From Maridesulfovibrio sp. (lineage in GTDB: Bacteria; Desulfobacterota; Desulfovibrionia; Desulfovibrionales; Desulfovibrionaceae), in assembly GCF_963678865.1 (NCBI RefSeq), contig NZ_OY787459.1, positions 400,501 to 464,500 of the forward strand: 64,000 bases of DNA. Direction: 5' to 3'. The notes beneath the pieces were generated by a model, which searched no databases, was not told where the DNA came from, and was given only the letters and a program-made list of their open reading frames with translations. Positions 53,739 through 62,154 of this stretch are shown here, piece after piece. The position numbers and the translations under genes were made by a program. The first letter of the stretch is position 1. The number at the start of each line of letters is the position of its first letter.

Positions 53739-54264
53739 AAGAAAAGACGATCTCCATATTTTGCTCCTAAGCAATTTTTGAAAGAAATTCCTAAGCTGAC
53801 TTTACGAATAAATTTGAGAGGTCTTAGACAGCTAAAATTGAAATTCGTTCGAAATGACAAGGCTGGAAAATATTAAAGGGGGTCATTTGACAACAGAAAC
53901 AGTCAAAATGGTTAAAAACTGGATCTATTGTTTGTAATACCCTGATATTAATAACTTTATACATTAGTCTCATAATGTAAATTATGTAAACTTTGCAAAA
54001 TGAAAACTAAATGATTTGTGTTTATTCAAACCTCTTTCAGTTTTTAATCGATAAGCTCTTTTCTAATTAAGTATTAAAAATAGGCAACTTATTGATTATC
54101 GTACACATTAGAAGCATGTAGACCCGACGTTCGTGGTTGTTGAGCCTTTTCAGAGTATTAAATTGATTCAGATGAGTGATAAAATTTGCCTCTTGAGGCT
54201 CTTTTCTTTATCTCACTTGGATAGCGAATTACGTTGACTTGAAATCTAAATCCATGAGGTTTTC
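53739..54264. other. 525-base AT-rich gap without a recognised gene
   Basis: No ORF with a ribosome-binding site and no known RNA family recognised. An inverted repeat TTTGAC/GTCAAA with flanking CAT/ATG lies near 53885-53911. The gap is unusually long for this region and could contain a small RNA or the regulated promoter of the secreted repeat protein. Confidence 0.4.
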
Positions 54265-56352
54265 ATGAGTTCGAGACTTAAGAAAAAAATATTGTCTTCC
54301 CTTCTGGCTGCGGCTGTGTTGTTCGGTTCAGGAGGAACTGCTTTTGCAGATTCTACCAATAAAAAAGATTCATTTGAGTCATGGCTTGAAAAATATGGGG
54401 CTTGGGATGTTCTGGAACAAAATTATTCTCAGACTGGAGATACTCCGGAGTTGATTTTAAAAAGAGCTGAAACGGCCTTCAATTTAGGACGTTATTCAGC
54501 ATGCCTCGGAATTTTGCAGTCCACACCGGCTTTCACTGATAAGAATCAGGAGATCACCCGGCTCTGGCTGGGTGGCAAATGCCAGCGGGCACTTGGCGAT
54601 CCTGTGAAAGGTGTGATCTGGTTCAGTCAGGCCGCACGTTTGATGGATCAGGAAACCATGACCTCTAAATTTAAAGAGGATTCATATTTCAAAAGTGTCT
54701 GGTTTGATGTCTGGCGCTCTCTCTACTGGGGGTATCGGGTAACACCTGATTCAGCCCGCGAATCACGTAAGATGCTGCTTGAGCAAACTTTTCGTCAGGC
54801 TGAAAAAGTTTGGCCTACAACTTATTTTATCGTTAACAGTAAAACGAAACTGGCAGGACTTAACAGCTCTTCCGAGGTAGACCCGGCTGTTAGTAATTCA
54901 ACTGTTGTTAATGAAGATGACCGTATGGCCATCGCCAAATCACTTGCAGCATCCAGTATCGGTGAATGGGAAAAATCAGACCATGCTCTGGATATGATTT
55001 CCAATTCAACGGTTCAAGTTTTCTGGAAATCTGTAAATATGTTTCTGGAGTCGGGCAAGACACCTGAAGCAACTTCAACTTTCAGTCAGGCTGGCCTGAT
55101 CCGTCCTGCTTCTTTTTTTGAGGCAGGGGTTCTTGAGCCTGCAGTACTCTCCCCTGCACTCTGGCAGTTGGGGGCTCCCACTTCAACGGCATGGAATGTA
55201 TTTCGGAAAAAACTGCTTGAGATGGAGCCGGAAGAAGCGCTGAAAACTATTGATAGAGAAACCGGGTCGTTGCTCCTTTCAAGCGAACTGGTTAATGCCT
55301 TGCAGAATTATCGTCTCGCATTTGCATTTTTGACAGGGGACATGGAACTTGCCCGCAATGTCCTCAAGCGGCTTGATGCAGACACATTGCCAATCAGCCT
55401 GCGGATAGCCAGCGGCATTGCTTTCAAGCTGCCCTTATCCAAGGTCATCAGCACTGTCGATTACGGAAAAAATGAAAATCTTTATATCATATCAACACTC
55501 AGTGAAGCTGCTGGAGTTGATTATTTTAAAGGAATAGATACTCCTTTTTGGAGTCCGATTTCCCATAAATCCCTGAATCAGACCATAAATGCCAACCCGC
55601 TGGACAGACTACTTGTTTTTGCTGATTTAGCGCAGCAGGAAGATATAAAAAATAAAATTAAGGTTGCCCGCCGTTGCGCATTTCTGTTTCCCAAGTCCCG
55701 GCTCGGAGCGGAAAGTTTTATCGCATTGGCTGACTATGCAGCCGTGAACAGGGATTTCAAACTTTCGGCTTACTATCTGAAACGTGTTGATCAGGATAAA
55801 TATGGACCGGAACTTCGTATGAAATGGCTCACTGCCGCAGTGGAATACGACTTGGCAGAAGGAAATGATGCCAAAGCCATGAAAGCCTATAATGAAATTC
55901 TACAATCTGGAGGGACGCTGCCTGCTGAAAAAGAATTAAAGTTGGCACTTATGATTCAGCAGAAAGGAGAGTTAAAAAAAGCTCAAGCAATACTTGAAAG
56001 AATCTGGTCTACACGTGACGACCTAAAGAATAATGAATTGCGTGCAGAAATACTTTTTTGGATTGCTGAAGGAGAACATGCCATGGGCAAGAAAGAAAAG
56101 GCGCTCCAGCATTACCTTGAGTTGGCATGGGAATTCCCGGAACAGAATATCTGGGCAGTGACTGCAATGTATCGTGCATCCATGATTTATGAACACAAAG
56201 GACATTTTGAAACAGCAAAGCGTTTTTTGAGAACAGTCATCAAGCGTGCTGATCGCAAGGCCCAAAAGGAAGCCGCTCAAGCCAGGCTTAATGCCATTGA
56301 TACCAAACTGGCCAAGGTCGGAGCGGGTAAGGATGTCAGTTATCCGTTTTAA
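54265..56352 (+). CDS. Exported helical-repeat (TPR-like) protein
   Basis: 695 aa. Signal peptide MSSRLKKKILSSLLAAAVLFGSGGTAFA. The mature protein is alpha-helical throughout, with recognisable TPR pairs near the N-terminus (about 70-135) and strong ones at the C-terminus (about 490-680, ALQHYLELAWEFPEQNIWAVTAMYRASMIYEHKG and following). The middle is divergent. It may be a periplasmic scaffold for envelope or surface assembly; no enzymatic domain seen. A long AT-rich upstream region and a strong terminator make it a single-gene unit. Confidence 0.8.
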   Translation: MSSRLKKKILSSLLAAAVLFGSGGTAFADSTNKKDSFESWLEKYGAWDVLEQNYSQTGDTPELILKRAETAFNLGRYSACLGILQSTPAFTDKNQEITRLWLGGKCQRALGDPVKGVIWFSQAARLMDQETMTSKFKEDSYFKSVWFDVWRSLYWGYRVTPDSARESRKMLLEQTFRQAEKVWPTTYFIVNSKTKLAGLNSSSEVDPAVSNSTVVNEDDRMAIAKSLAASSIGEWEKSDHALDMISNSTVQVFWKSVNMFLESGKTPEATSTFSQAGLIRPASFFEAGVLEPAVLSPALWQLGAPTSTAWNVFRKKLLEMEPEEALKTIDRETGSLLLSSELVNALQNYRLAFAFLTGDMELARNVLKRLDADTLPISLRIASGIAFKLPLSKVISTVDYGKNENLYIISTLSEAAGVDYFKGIDTPFWSPISHKSLNQTINANPLDRLLVFADLAQQEDIKNKIKVARRCAFLFPKSRLGAESFIALADYAAVNRDFKLSAYYLKRVDQDKYGPELRMKWLTAAVEYDLAEGNDAKAMKAYNEILQSGGTLPAEKELKLALMIQQKGELKKAQAILERIWSTRDDLKNNELRAEILFWIAEGEHAMGKKEKALQHYLELAWEFPEQNIWAVTAMYRASMIYEHKGHFETAKRFLRTVIKRADRKAQKEAAQARLNAIDTKLAKVGAGKDVSYPF

Positions 56353-56423
56353 CGGCTCCGGCTGTGCCCTTTTGCAAGCATAAGCTTCGATTAGAGCAAA
56401 TTGGTTTTTAGGATTCTAAATAT

Positions 56424-56456
56424 AAATGCCCTGCTAAGAAACTTAGCAGGGCATTT
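56424..56456. terminator. Bidirectional terminator
   Basis: AAATGCCCTGCTAAG (56424-56438) and CTTAGCAGGGCATTT (56442-56456), perfect 15-base arms with a three-base loop, between convergent genes. Confidence 0.92.
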
Positions 56457-56459
56457 GTT

Positions 56460-57713
56460 TTAACTTAAAAGACTCATCACACTTCCAGCCATGGCAGTAA
56501 CGGCTGTTTTTATTGTAGGCTCCGGCGGCGGACAAAATCTGCTGTTATGAAGAGACGGAGGGTTGATTCCTTTTTCGTGAAACAACGCCATCTCTTCCGC
56601 AGATGTAGCTCCGGTAAAGAAGAGGCATGAGGGAATTTCTTTTTCAACGGCAGTTCTAAACAGAGAGAAATCTTCACTGCCCATGAGCATTACAGCTTCT
56701 TGAACCTTGTCTACACCTAAATTAGCCTCAGCAGACTTGCGGACAATCTCAGCCAGATATTTGCTGTTTATTGTAGCGGGAAGATCATTGACTTCATCAA
56801 GCTCAACAACCGGAAGAAGTTCTTCCGGAATTCCCATGGACAAAGCTTCATATTTGCAGATTCTTTTAATTGATTCGAAAATATGGTCATGTCCTTTTGA
56901 ATCAAAGAAGCGTGCGGTAACTTCCATGACGACATGGCCGGGAATGATATTTGCCTTTGTGCCACCATGAATCGATCCTACAGTAACAACAGCCGGATCA
57001 AGCGGACTGAATTCCCGGCTGACTATGGTTTGCAATGAAGTGATAATTCGGGCAGCCAGCACTACCGGGTCTATGCATTCCTGCGGAATGGCTCCATGAC
57101 CCCCTACTCCGCGGACGGTAATTTTTAACTGGTAGGTTCCGGCCATTATCGGGCCGGGCTTAACCATGATATTCCCAGCCTCAAGCTTAGGAAGAACATG
57201 AGTAGTGAGACAGTAATCAGGAATACCGAATTTTTTAAAAAGCCCCTGCTCTATCATGGATCTAGCCCCGGACATAACTTCTTCTGCAGGCTGAGCAACA
57301 AACAGGACTCTTCCATTCCATTTTTTCTTGCATTGAGAAAGGACACGGGCGGTCCCCATAAGAGTAGTCATATGAATGTCATGGCCGCAACCATGCATAA
57401 CTCCGGTCTTGCTGCCGGAATTATCAGTGCTTATGATTGTGCTGGCATAATCCAGTCCGGTTTCTTCGGTAATGGGCAGTGCATCCATATCGCCCCGGAC
57501 CATTACGGTCGAGCCTTCTCCATTTTCAAGAATGCCTACAACACCGTGTCCTCCGAAATTACGGGTCACGGTTACTCCACATGCTTCAAGCTGTTCAGCT
57601 ATCAGTCTGGAAGATTTTTCTTCCTGATTGGAAAGCTCAGGGTTGGCATGCAAATGTTTATATATACGAATCAAATCTTCCAGTTCAGTTTGAACCAGTT
57701 CATTCAAGCACAT
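56460..57713 (-). CDS. M20-family amidohydrolase/peptidase
   Basis: 417 aa. Zinc-site motifs HGCGHDIHM, QPAEE and GSEDFSLF, with MVRGDMDALP at the first metal ligand. The dimerisation domain in the middle is intact (GVGGHGAIPQECIDP). Closest in pattern to hippurate, IAA-amino-acid or N-acetyl-L,L-diaminopimelate hydrolases, which remove an N-acyl group; substrate unknown. ATG has AAGGA upstream. It follows a small ORF by 19 bases, forming a two-gene unit. Confidence 0.88.
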   Translation of the reverse strand: MCLNELVQTELEDLIRIYKHLHANPELSNQEEKSSRLIAEQLEACGVTVTRNFGGHGVVGILENGEGSTVMVRGDMDALPITEETGLDYASTIISTDNSGSKTGVMHGCGHDIHMTTLMGTARVLSQCKKKWNGRVLFVAQPAEEVMSGARSMIEQGLFKKFGIPDYCLTTHVLPKLEAGNIMVKPGPIMAGTYQLKITVRGVGGHGAIPQECIDPVVLAARIITSLQTIVSREFSPLDPAVVTVGSIHGGTKANIIPGHVVMEVTARFFDSKGHDHIFESIKRICKYEALSMGIPEELLPVVELDEVNDLPATINSKYLAEIVRKSAEANLGVDKVQEAVMLMGSEDFSLFRTAVEKEIPSCLFFTGATSAEEMALFHEKGINPPSLHNSRFCPPPEPTIKTAVTAMAGSVMSLLS

Positions 57714-57732
57714 TTGGAATCCTTAAAGTGTG

Positions 57733-57924
57733 TTATTCTTTTTCTTTGTTGCTTCTGGCGGAAATCTCAGTATGCGCCCTGCGCTTGGCATCATCAAGAA
57801 TAGGATGCAGAAGACCTACAATATTACGAACATTCAAATTTTCTGCTTCCTTGGAGCAAAGCAGCATGTCAAGGGCTTCAAGTCCATGAAAAATATAGTC
57901 GACACTTTTTTTGATCTCACTCAT
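57733..57924 (-). CDS. Small protein of unknown function ahead of the M20 gene
   Basis: 63 aa, predicted helical and soluble, with two Cys-free charged ends and one Cys. AAGGAG eight bases before ATG 57924 and tight spacing to the next gene support its being real. No family recognised; the helical pattern (SVDYIFHGLEALDMLLCSKEAENLNVRNIVGLLHPILDDAKRRA) suggests a small helical bundle. Confidence 0.65.
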   Translation of the reverse strand: MSEIKKSVDYIFHGLEALDMLLCSKEAENLNVRNIVGLLHPILDDAKRRAHTEISARSNKEKE

Positions 57925-57947
57925 TTACGAAACTCCTTCATATGAAA

Positions 57948-57994
57948 ATCCTTATTTACAGGCAAGTAGGATCATATTGCCTGTAAATAAGGAT
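57948..57994 (-). terminator. Hairpin between gad and the small ORF
   Basis: Perfect 18-base arms ATCCTTATTTACAGGCAA (57948-57965) and TTGCCTGTAAATAAGGAT (57977-57994). On the minus strand TTTTC follows. It terminates gad or attenuates reading into the downstream pair. Confidence 0.8.
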
Positions 57995-58010
57995 GTCTAT
58001 TAATAAATGA

Positions 58011-59411
58011 TTAGCAATGTTTGAAAGTAGCTTTGGTAGTTTTCTTTTCTTCGGCTTCGTTTTCAAAAGACTTAATTATGCGCCGTATGTCATCCATAAG
58101 CAGGTGAGCCATGTCCATGGACATGCCTTCTTTAACGACGATTCTAAGCACGTTATCATCTTCACAATTCTCGCACATGCTGTAGGCCGGGACAAGCCAA
58201 CCGCGATGGCGCAGCATTTCGGAAACTTTGTATACATCAAATTCTACATCTACATCACGGCGGATCCGAAAGGTAATCAGCGGCATATGCAGTTTAGGCA
58301 GCAAGCTCTGAAAAACCCCTGTTTCTTCAAGCTCTGCTTTAATAAAATTGGCAGTATCCATGCATGCCTGCATGATTCGGGTATAACCTTCACGGCCAAG
58401 ACGGATGAAATTGTAGTACTGGGCTACAACCTGATTGCCGGGGCGCGAAAAGTTCAATGCAAAAGTAGGCATTTCACCGCCAAGATAGTTTACCCTAAAG
58501 ATTAAATCTTCCGGCAGTTCTTCAGGTGTACGCCAGATTGCCCAGCCTACACCGGGATATACGAGACCGAATTTATGCCCCGAAACGTTAATTGATTTGA
58601 CCCATTTCAAGCGAAAATCCCATTCCATCTCCGGTTGCAGAAACGGGGCGATGAAACCTCCACTGGCAGCATCAACATGCAGAGGAATCTCATATCCTGT
58701 TTCAGCATTATATTTTTCAAGGGCTTCATTATATTCTTTAACCGGCTCAAAATCACCGGTATGGGTGGTTCCAAGAATCGCGACCACTCCAATGGTATTT
58801 TCATCGCACGCAGCAAGGATGTCTTCGGTCTTCATGCTGTAATGACCATCAGAAACAGGAATCAGGCGCGGCTCAACTTCCCAGTAACGGCAGAATTTTT
58901 CCCAGCAGACCTGAACACTGGCGCTGATGATCATATTCGGTTTATCAGTAGGCTTGCCTTTGGCTTTCATACGATCGCGCCATTTCCATTTCAGCGCCAT
59001 ACCGCAGAGCATGGCCGCTTCACTCGATCCGGTTGTAGAGCAGCCGCAGGCATGTTCTTCATCCGGTGAATTATAAAGATCCGAAAGAATATGCACGCAG
59101 CGGTCTTCCAGTTCAGCCGTCTGCGGGTACTCGTCTTTATCGATCATGTTTTTATCGAAAGTCTCGGTCATCAGCTGCCGAGCCTCATCTTCCATCCATG
59201 TGGTAACAAAGGTGGCGAGGTTCAGGCGGGAATTACCGTCAAGCATGAGTTCATCGCGAACCAGCGAATATGCATGGCGAGGATCAATGCTGCCTTCAGG
59301 CAAAGCGTATTTGGGAATCGGATCTTCAAGGTCCCGTGAACCGTAGATGGGCATGATGTAATTCTTACGATCTTCAGAGTTTCTTTTATCTTTTTTAACA
59401 TGATGAAGCAT
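58011..59411 (-). CDS. gadB: Glutamate decarboxylase
   Basis: 466 aa, fold-type I PLP decarboxylase, length equal to E. coli GadA/B. Key pieces: YALPEGSIDPRHAYSLVRDELMLDGNSRLNLATFVTTWME, CGCSTTGSSEAAMLCGMALKWKWR, HVDAASGGFIAPF and SINVSGHKFGLVYPGVGW with the PLP lysine. Consumes a proton while making GABA, so usually acid tolerance. No GABA/glutamate antiporter gene is next to it in this window. Its 5' region reaches up to the tRNA array. Confidence 0.94.
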   Translation of the reverse strand: MLHHVKKDKRNSEDRKNYIMPIYGSRDLEDPIPKYALPEGSIDPRHAYSLVRDELMLDGNSRLNLATFVTTWMEDEARQLMTETFDKNMIDKDEYPQTAELEDRCVHILSDLYNSPDEEHACGCSTTGSSEAAMLCGMALKWKWRDRMKAKGKPTDKPNMIISASVQVCWEKFCRYWEVEPRLIPVSDGHYSMKTEDILAACDENTIGVVAILGTTHTGDFEPVKEYNEALEKYNAETGYEIPLHVDAASGGFIAPFLQPEMEWDFRLKWVKSINVSGHKFGLVYPGVGWAIWRTPEELPEDLIFRVNYLGGEMPTFALNFSRPGNQVVAQYYNFIRLGREGYTRIMQACMDTANFIKAELEETGVFQSLLPKLHMPLITFRIRRDVDVEFDVYKVSEMLRHRGWLVPAYSMCENCEDDNVLRIVVKEGMSMDMAHLLMDDIRRIIKSFENEAEEKKTTKATFKHC

Positions 59412-59616
59412 GGTCTACCCCGTCTGGCTTTTCAGTTACCGTTGTTAGTGAATAAACAAGTAAAGTTACCTCATTAAAATTGAAAAGTATCAACATGCAT
59501 ATAAACACATTGAAAAATAAGCTGCAAGATATCATCTGACATACGTCAAAATATTCAACATGTAGAATTTATGTTCACTGTTAAGCTGGCGATTAATCCT
59601 GACAATTAAAACGCAA
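59412..59616. other. Upstream region of gadB
   Basis: About 205 bases without an ORF, presumably the gadB promoter region, ending at the terminator of tRNA-Leu copy 1. Confidence 0.4.
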
Positions 59617-59648
59617 AAAAGGGTTGAAGCTTTTGCTTCAACCCTTTT
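59617..59648 (-). terminator. Terminator of tRNA-Leu copy 1
   Basis: AAAAGGGTTGAAGC (59617-59630) and GCTTCAACCCTTTT (59635-59648), four-base loop, T-run on the minus strand. The same hairpin follows copies 2 and 3. Confidence 0.9.
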
Positions 59649-59656
59649 CAGTTGCA

Positions 59657-59743
59657 TGGTGCCGAGGGGGGGATTCGAACCCCCACGGAATCTCTTCCAC
59701 TGCCCCCTCAAGACAGCGTGTCTACCAATTCCACCACCTCGGC
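59657..59743 (-). tRNA. tRNA-Leu (anticodon GAG), copy 1
   Basis: 87 nt including encoded CCA. Acceptor GCCGAGG pairs with CCTCGGC; anticodon arm CTGTC-TTGAGGG-GGCAG gives GAG. A long variable arm (type II) fits leucine. TTCGAAT T-loop present. Confidence 0.95.
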
Positions 59744-60041
59744 TTGTTGAGGTGTTCTGTATAAGAACGTCTCGGTGAAGAAGTGTTTACGGAAATCTGG
59801 CACCCTTGGCAAGATGTTTTTAATAATAATTCCAAAAAAAGTTTAGACTGTCTTTTTATTAATAATTTCAATGAAAAAATATCCAATTAGCCAATCAAAC
59901 ATTATAAATTTTTTGCACCTCACTAATGATGTGCAAAAATCAATTCTGACGCTTCCTAATATTCAGCGCAACACAGCACATACAAAAACAATAAAAAATC
60001 GATTCTGAGCCAATCTGAAAAGTGATATTTTCCGTGCTAAA

Positions 60042-60500
60042 TTATAGCCTTGTGTAAATACTATTGTCTTTCAATTCCATAAACAAAAGCGGAAATGGCT
60101 TACCCTGTCCATCCAGATCTGATCTAGCGATCACATGAAACCCTATATGTTCGTAAAAACCTAAAGCCTGAGGATTCTGCTCATTCACAGCTACTTTGGT
60201 TACAGCTAAATTTTCGATGGCATACCTGCACAATGCCGTACCGACCCCTTGTTTCATGCTTTGCGGATCAACAAAAAGCATTTCGAGGTTTCCATCAGCA
60301 ACACCGCAAAAGCCGAGAATGTTATCATGGGAATCTTTCGCGCACTTCAACTTAACAGCATCAAAATACTGCTCTATAATCAGCGGCCTTAAATAATCAA
60401 TGTCGCTTTCATCAAGGAAATCATGAGTCGCACGAACAGATCTTTCCCAGAGTCCAATAAGCTTTTCATAATCGCTTTTAGTTGCATCGCTAATAATCAT
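60042..60500 (-). CDS. GNAT-family acetyltransferase
   Basis: 152 aa from ATG 60500 with GGAGA five bases upstream. The frame extends 34 codons further, but through the terminator and tRNA copy 2, so it is not used. GNAT motif A is seen in LEMLFVDPQSMKQGVGTALCRYAIE and motif B in NEQNPQALGFYEHIGFHVIARSDLDGQGKPFPLLFMEL. Such enzymes acetylate small amines or protein N-termini; substrate unknown. It directly follows the terminator of tRNA-Leu copy 2 and may be expressed by read-through. Confidence 0.88.
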   Translation of the reverse strand: MIISDATKSDYEKLIGLWERSVRATHDFLDESDIDYLRPLIIEQYFDAVKLKCAKDSHDNILGFCGVADGNLEMLFVDPQSMKQGVGTALCRYAIENLAVTKVAVNEQNPQALGFYEHIGFHVIARSDLDGQGKPFPLLFMELKDNSIYTRL

Positions 60501-60517
60501 CTTTTCTCCAGATACGA

Positions 60518-60550
60518 AAAAAGGATTGAAGCTTTTGCTCCAACCCTTTT
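60518..60550 (-). terminator. Terminator of tRNA-Leu copy 2 (imperfect)
   Basis: Same hairpin as copy 1 but with two changes (AAGGATTGAAGC against GCTCCAACCCTTT), which weakens pairing and may allow read-through into the GNAT gene. Confidence 0.7.
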
Positions 60551-60558
60551 CAGTTGCA

Positions 60559-60645
60559 TGGTGCCGAGGGGGGGATTCGAACCCCCACGGAATCTCTTCC
60601 ACTGCCCCCTCAAGACAGCGTGTCTACCAGTTCCACCACCTCGGC
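60559..60645 (-). tRNA. tRNA-Leu (anticodon GAG), copy 2
   Basis: Same as copy 1 except one base in the D-loop region (CTGGTAGA in place of TTGGTAGA on the RNA strand). CCA encoded. The upstream 80 bases also resemble those of copy 1 (AAGAAGTGTTTACG and the TTGGCAAGATGTTTTT segment). Confidence 0.93.
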
Positions 60646-60782
60646 AAGAGGTGAACAACGTTTCTGTGAACGTCGTGTGAAGAAGTGTTTACGTAAATCT
60701 GACATCCTTGGCAAGATGTTTTTTGTAATAATTTGAAATTAATTAATATTTGCCCTTATCAATAAAATCAAACCAAAATAAA

Positions 60783-60917
60783 TCAGATTTCAACCTTACG
60801 TACTATTTTTGTCTCGTCATCATACTCCCAAAATTCGATATCACCCAGGATAAGATTAAATAAGACTTGAGCACAAGACCAAGCTAACTCTCTTCCGGAT
60901 ATTTTTCCGCAACTAAG
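60783..60917 (-). pseudogene. Possible ORF remnant after the membrane-protein gene
   Basis: A 45-codon open stretch ends at TGA 60783-60785. It has protein-like composition (ISGRELAWSCAQVLFNLI, then an acidic end WEYDDETKIVRKVEI) but no start codon. It overlaps the last bases of the neighbouring gene in another frame. It could be the degraded end of a third cassette gene. Confidence 0.3.
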
Positions 60918-61411
60918 TACAAAGAACGATAATTTTCTTTATTCAATTTCTTTTGCCCATCAAAATTATTTTTTTCAGCAATCTCTAATAGTTTATCATA
61001 ATGAATAGGGAGAACATGAAGAGCGTCACGAACTAAAGGAGATAAAACATCTTTTATAGTAGATTTTTTGAAATTGCCTTCCAGAATTGCTTCACTGATA
61101 GATTTGACAGTCCGGAAATAGTTTTCTCCAGAAGTGGAAATACGAATAAAATCGTTAACGTCTAATTTTCCGTCTTTATTAATGACCTTACCCATAACAC
61201 TTGTGTACTTTTCATAAGCATCATTATGATCATTTTGAAGTTTCTGGACATGCTGTTGTAAACGTTCGCTAGCATCAAAACGATCCTTTTTAGACATAAA
61301 AAAGAATTGAGTAAAAAAACCTAATAAAAAAGTAACTATGGGAACAATTATATTCCCATAGTTTTTCCAAAATAAAACAAAATTAGGATCCTTCAAATCT
61401 TGCGGCATCAC
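60884..61411 (-). CDS. Small membrane-anchored helical protein of unknown function
   Basis: 175 aa from GTG 61411 or the adjacent ATG 61408. One membrane helix near residues 18-38 (GNIIVPIVTFLLGFFTQFFF) followed by a coiled coil (about 45-80) and a helical cytoplasmic domain to the end. No recognised family. AT-rich, unlike the flanking core genes. Starts right after the stop of the upstream small ORF, so the pair is translationally coupled. Sits between tRNA-Leu copies 2 and 3. Confidence 0.75.
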   Translation of the reverse strand: MMPQDLKDPNFVLFWKNYGNIIVPIVTFLLGFFTQFFFMSKKDRFDASERLQQHVQKLQNDHNDAYEKYTSVMGKVINKDGKLDVNDFIRISTSGENYFRTVKSISEAILEGNFKKSTIKDVLSPLVRDALHVLPIHYDKLLEIAEKNNFDGQKKLNKENYRSLYLVAEKYPEES

Positions 61412-61413
61412 AA

Positions 61414-61647
61414 TTACTTGTTGCCTAGCTTGCTGAGCAAAACAGCAATCGTATCTGAGGCAGATTCATAAACACTTGAGTTAAATGAAGTAAAAGTTTG
61501 TTGAGCAGCTCTACCTCCAGCCTCTTCTGCCGAAAGACCTTCATTAATAAATTTTATGACTAACTCATGCCATCTTTCGACCTCAAAATCATTAGGAGTA
61601 TTTGCGAGACCGTATTTAATCATTAAGCTATGATTGATATTTTGCAC
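61414..61647 (-). CDS. Small soluble protein, first gene of the tRNA-array cassette
   Basis: 77 aa from GTG 61647, chosen because AAGAAGG lies six bases upstream; the longest frame (to 61719) would start inside the -35 box of a strong promoter. The protein is helical and charged (FEVERWHELVIKFINEGLSAEEAGGRAAQQTF). Not recognised. Its partner is a one-helix membrane protein directly downstream. Confidence 0.7.
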   Translation of the reverse strand: MQNINHSLMIKYGLANTPNDFEVERWHELVIKFINEGLSAEEAGGRAAQQTFTSFNSSVYESASDTIAVLLSKLGNK

Positions 61648-61689
61648 AAAGGACCTTCTTAAGTTAAGTGTTATAGGTAAATTTATATT

Positions 61690-61719
61690 AGTATAGTTTA
61701 ATAATAAAATCAAAGTCAA
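61690..61719 (-). promoter_or_regulatory. Sigma70-type promoter of the two-gene cassette
   Basis: On the minus strand TTGACT (61719-61714) and TATACT (61695-61690) are 18 bases apart. The distance to GTG 61647 leaves a leader of about 36 bases. Confidence 0.65.
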
Positions 61720-61754
61720 TAGATAAGAAGGCTACTTATTCGCAAACCACGAAA

Positions 61755-61784
61755 AAAGGGTTGAAGCTTTTGCTTCAACCCTTT
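61755..61784 (-). terminator. Terminator of tRNA-Leu copy 3
   Basis: AAAGGGTTGAAGC (61755-61767) and GCTTCAACCCTTT (61772-61784), T-run on the minus strand; same hairpin as after copy 1. Confidence 0.88.
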
Positions 61785-61794
61785 CTCAGTTGCA

Positions 61795-61881
61795 TGGTGC
61801 CGAGGGGGGGATTCGAACCCCCACGGAATCTCTTCCACTGCCCCCTCAAGACAGCGTGTCTACCAATTCCACCACCTCGGC
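61795..61881 (-). tRNA. tRNA-Leu (anticodon GAG), copy 3
   Basis: Identical in sequence to copy 1 over the 87 bases, CCA encoded. Upstream of it (61882-61975) is a shortened version of the leader segment seen before copies 1 and 2. Confidence 0.95.
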
Positions 61882-62011
61882 CCGAGGTGTGTTCAAAGAA
61901 CGTCTCGTTGAGGAAACTAATAGCGTTCTCTGAATTTATTCGCAAGATTTTTTTGCAAATAATTGCTCGTAATATTTAGGATTTTCATTTTTGAAGCACC
62001 TGCTTTTCAGC

Positions 62012-62098
62012 TGGTGCCGAGGGGGGGATTCGAACCCCCACGGAATTTCTTCCACTGCCCCCTCAAGACAGCGTGTCTACCAATTCCACCACCTCGGC
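62012..62098 (-). tRNA. tRNA-Leu (anticodon GAG), copy 4
   Basis: One base differs from copy 1 in the variable-arm region. CCA encoded. It is the copy next to secG and so the likely original; its downstream hairpin (GAAGC/GCTTTTC near 61992-62009) is shorter than those of the other copies. Confidence 0.94.
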
Positions 62099-62154
62099 TC
62101 TGAAAATACGAGCTGTATATTTTAAAGAACTTACAAGAAGTTTTTAAAAACTTA

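Noticed and set aside
60501..60602. 34-codon N-terminal extension of the GNAT protein
   Set aside because: It would be encoded by the tRNA and its terminator; GGAGA before ATG 60500 decides the start.
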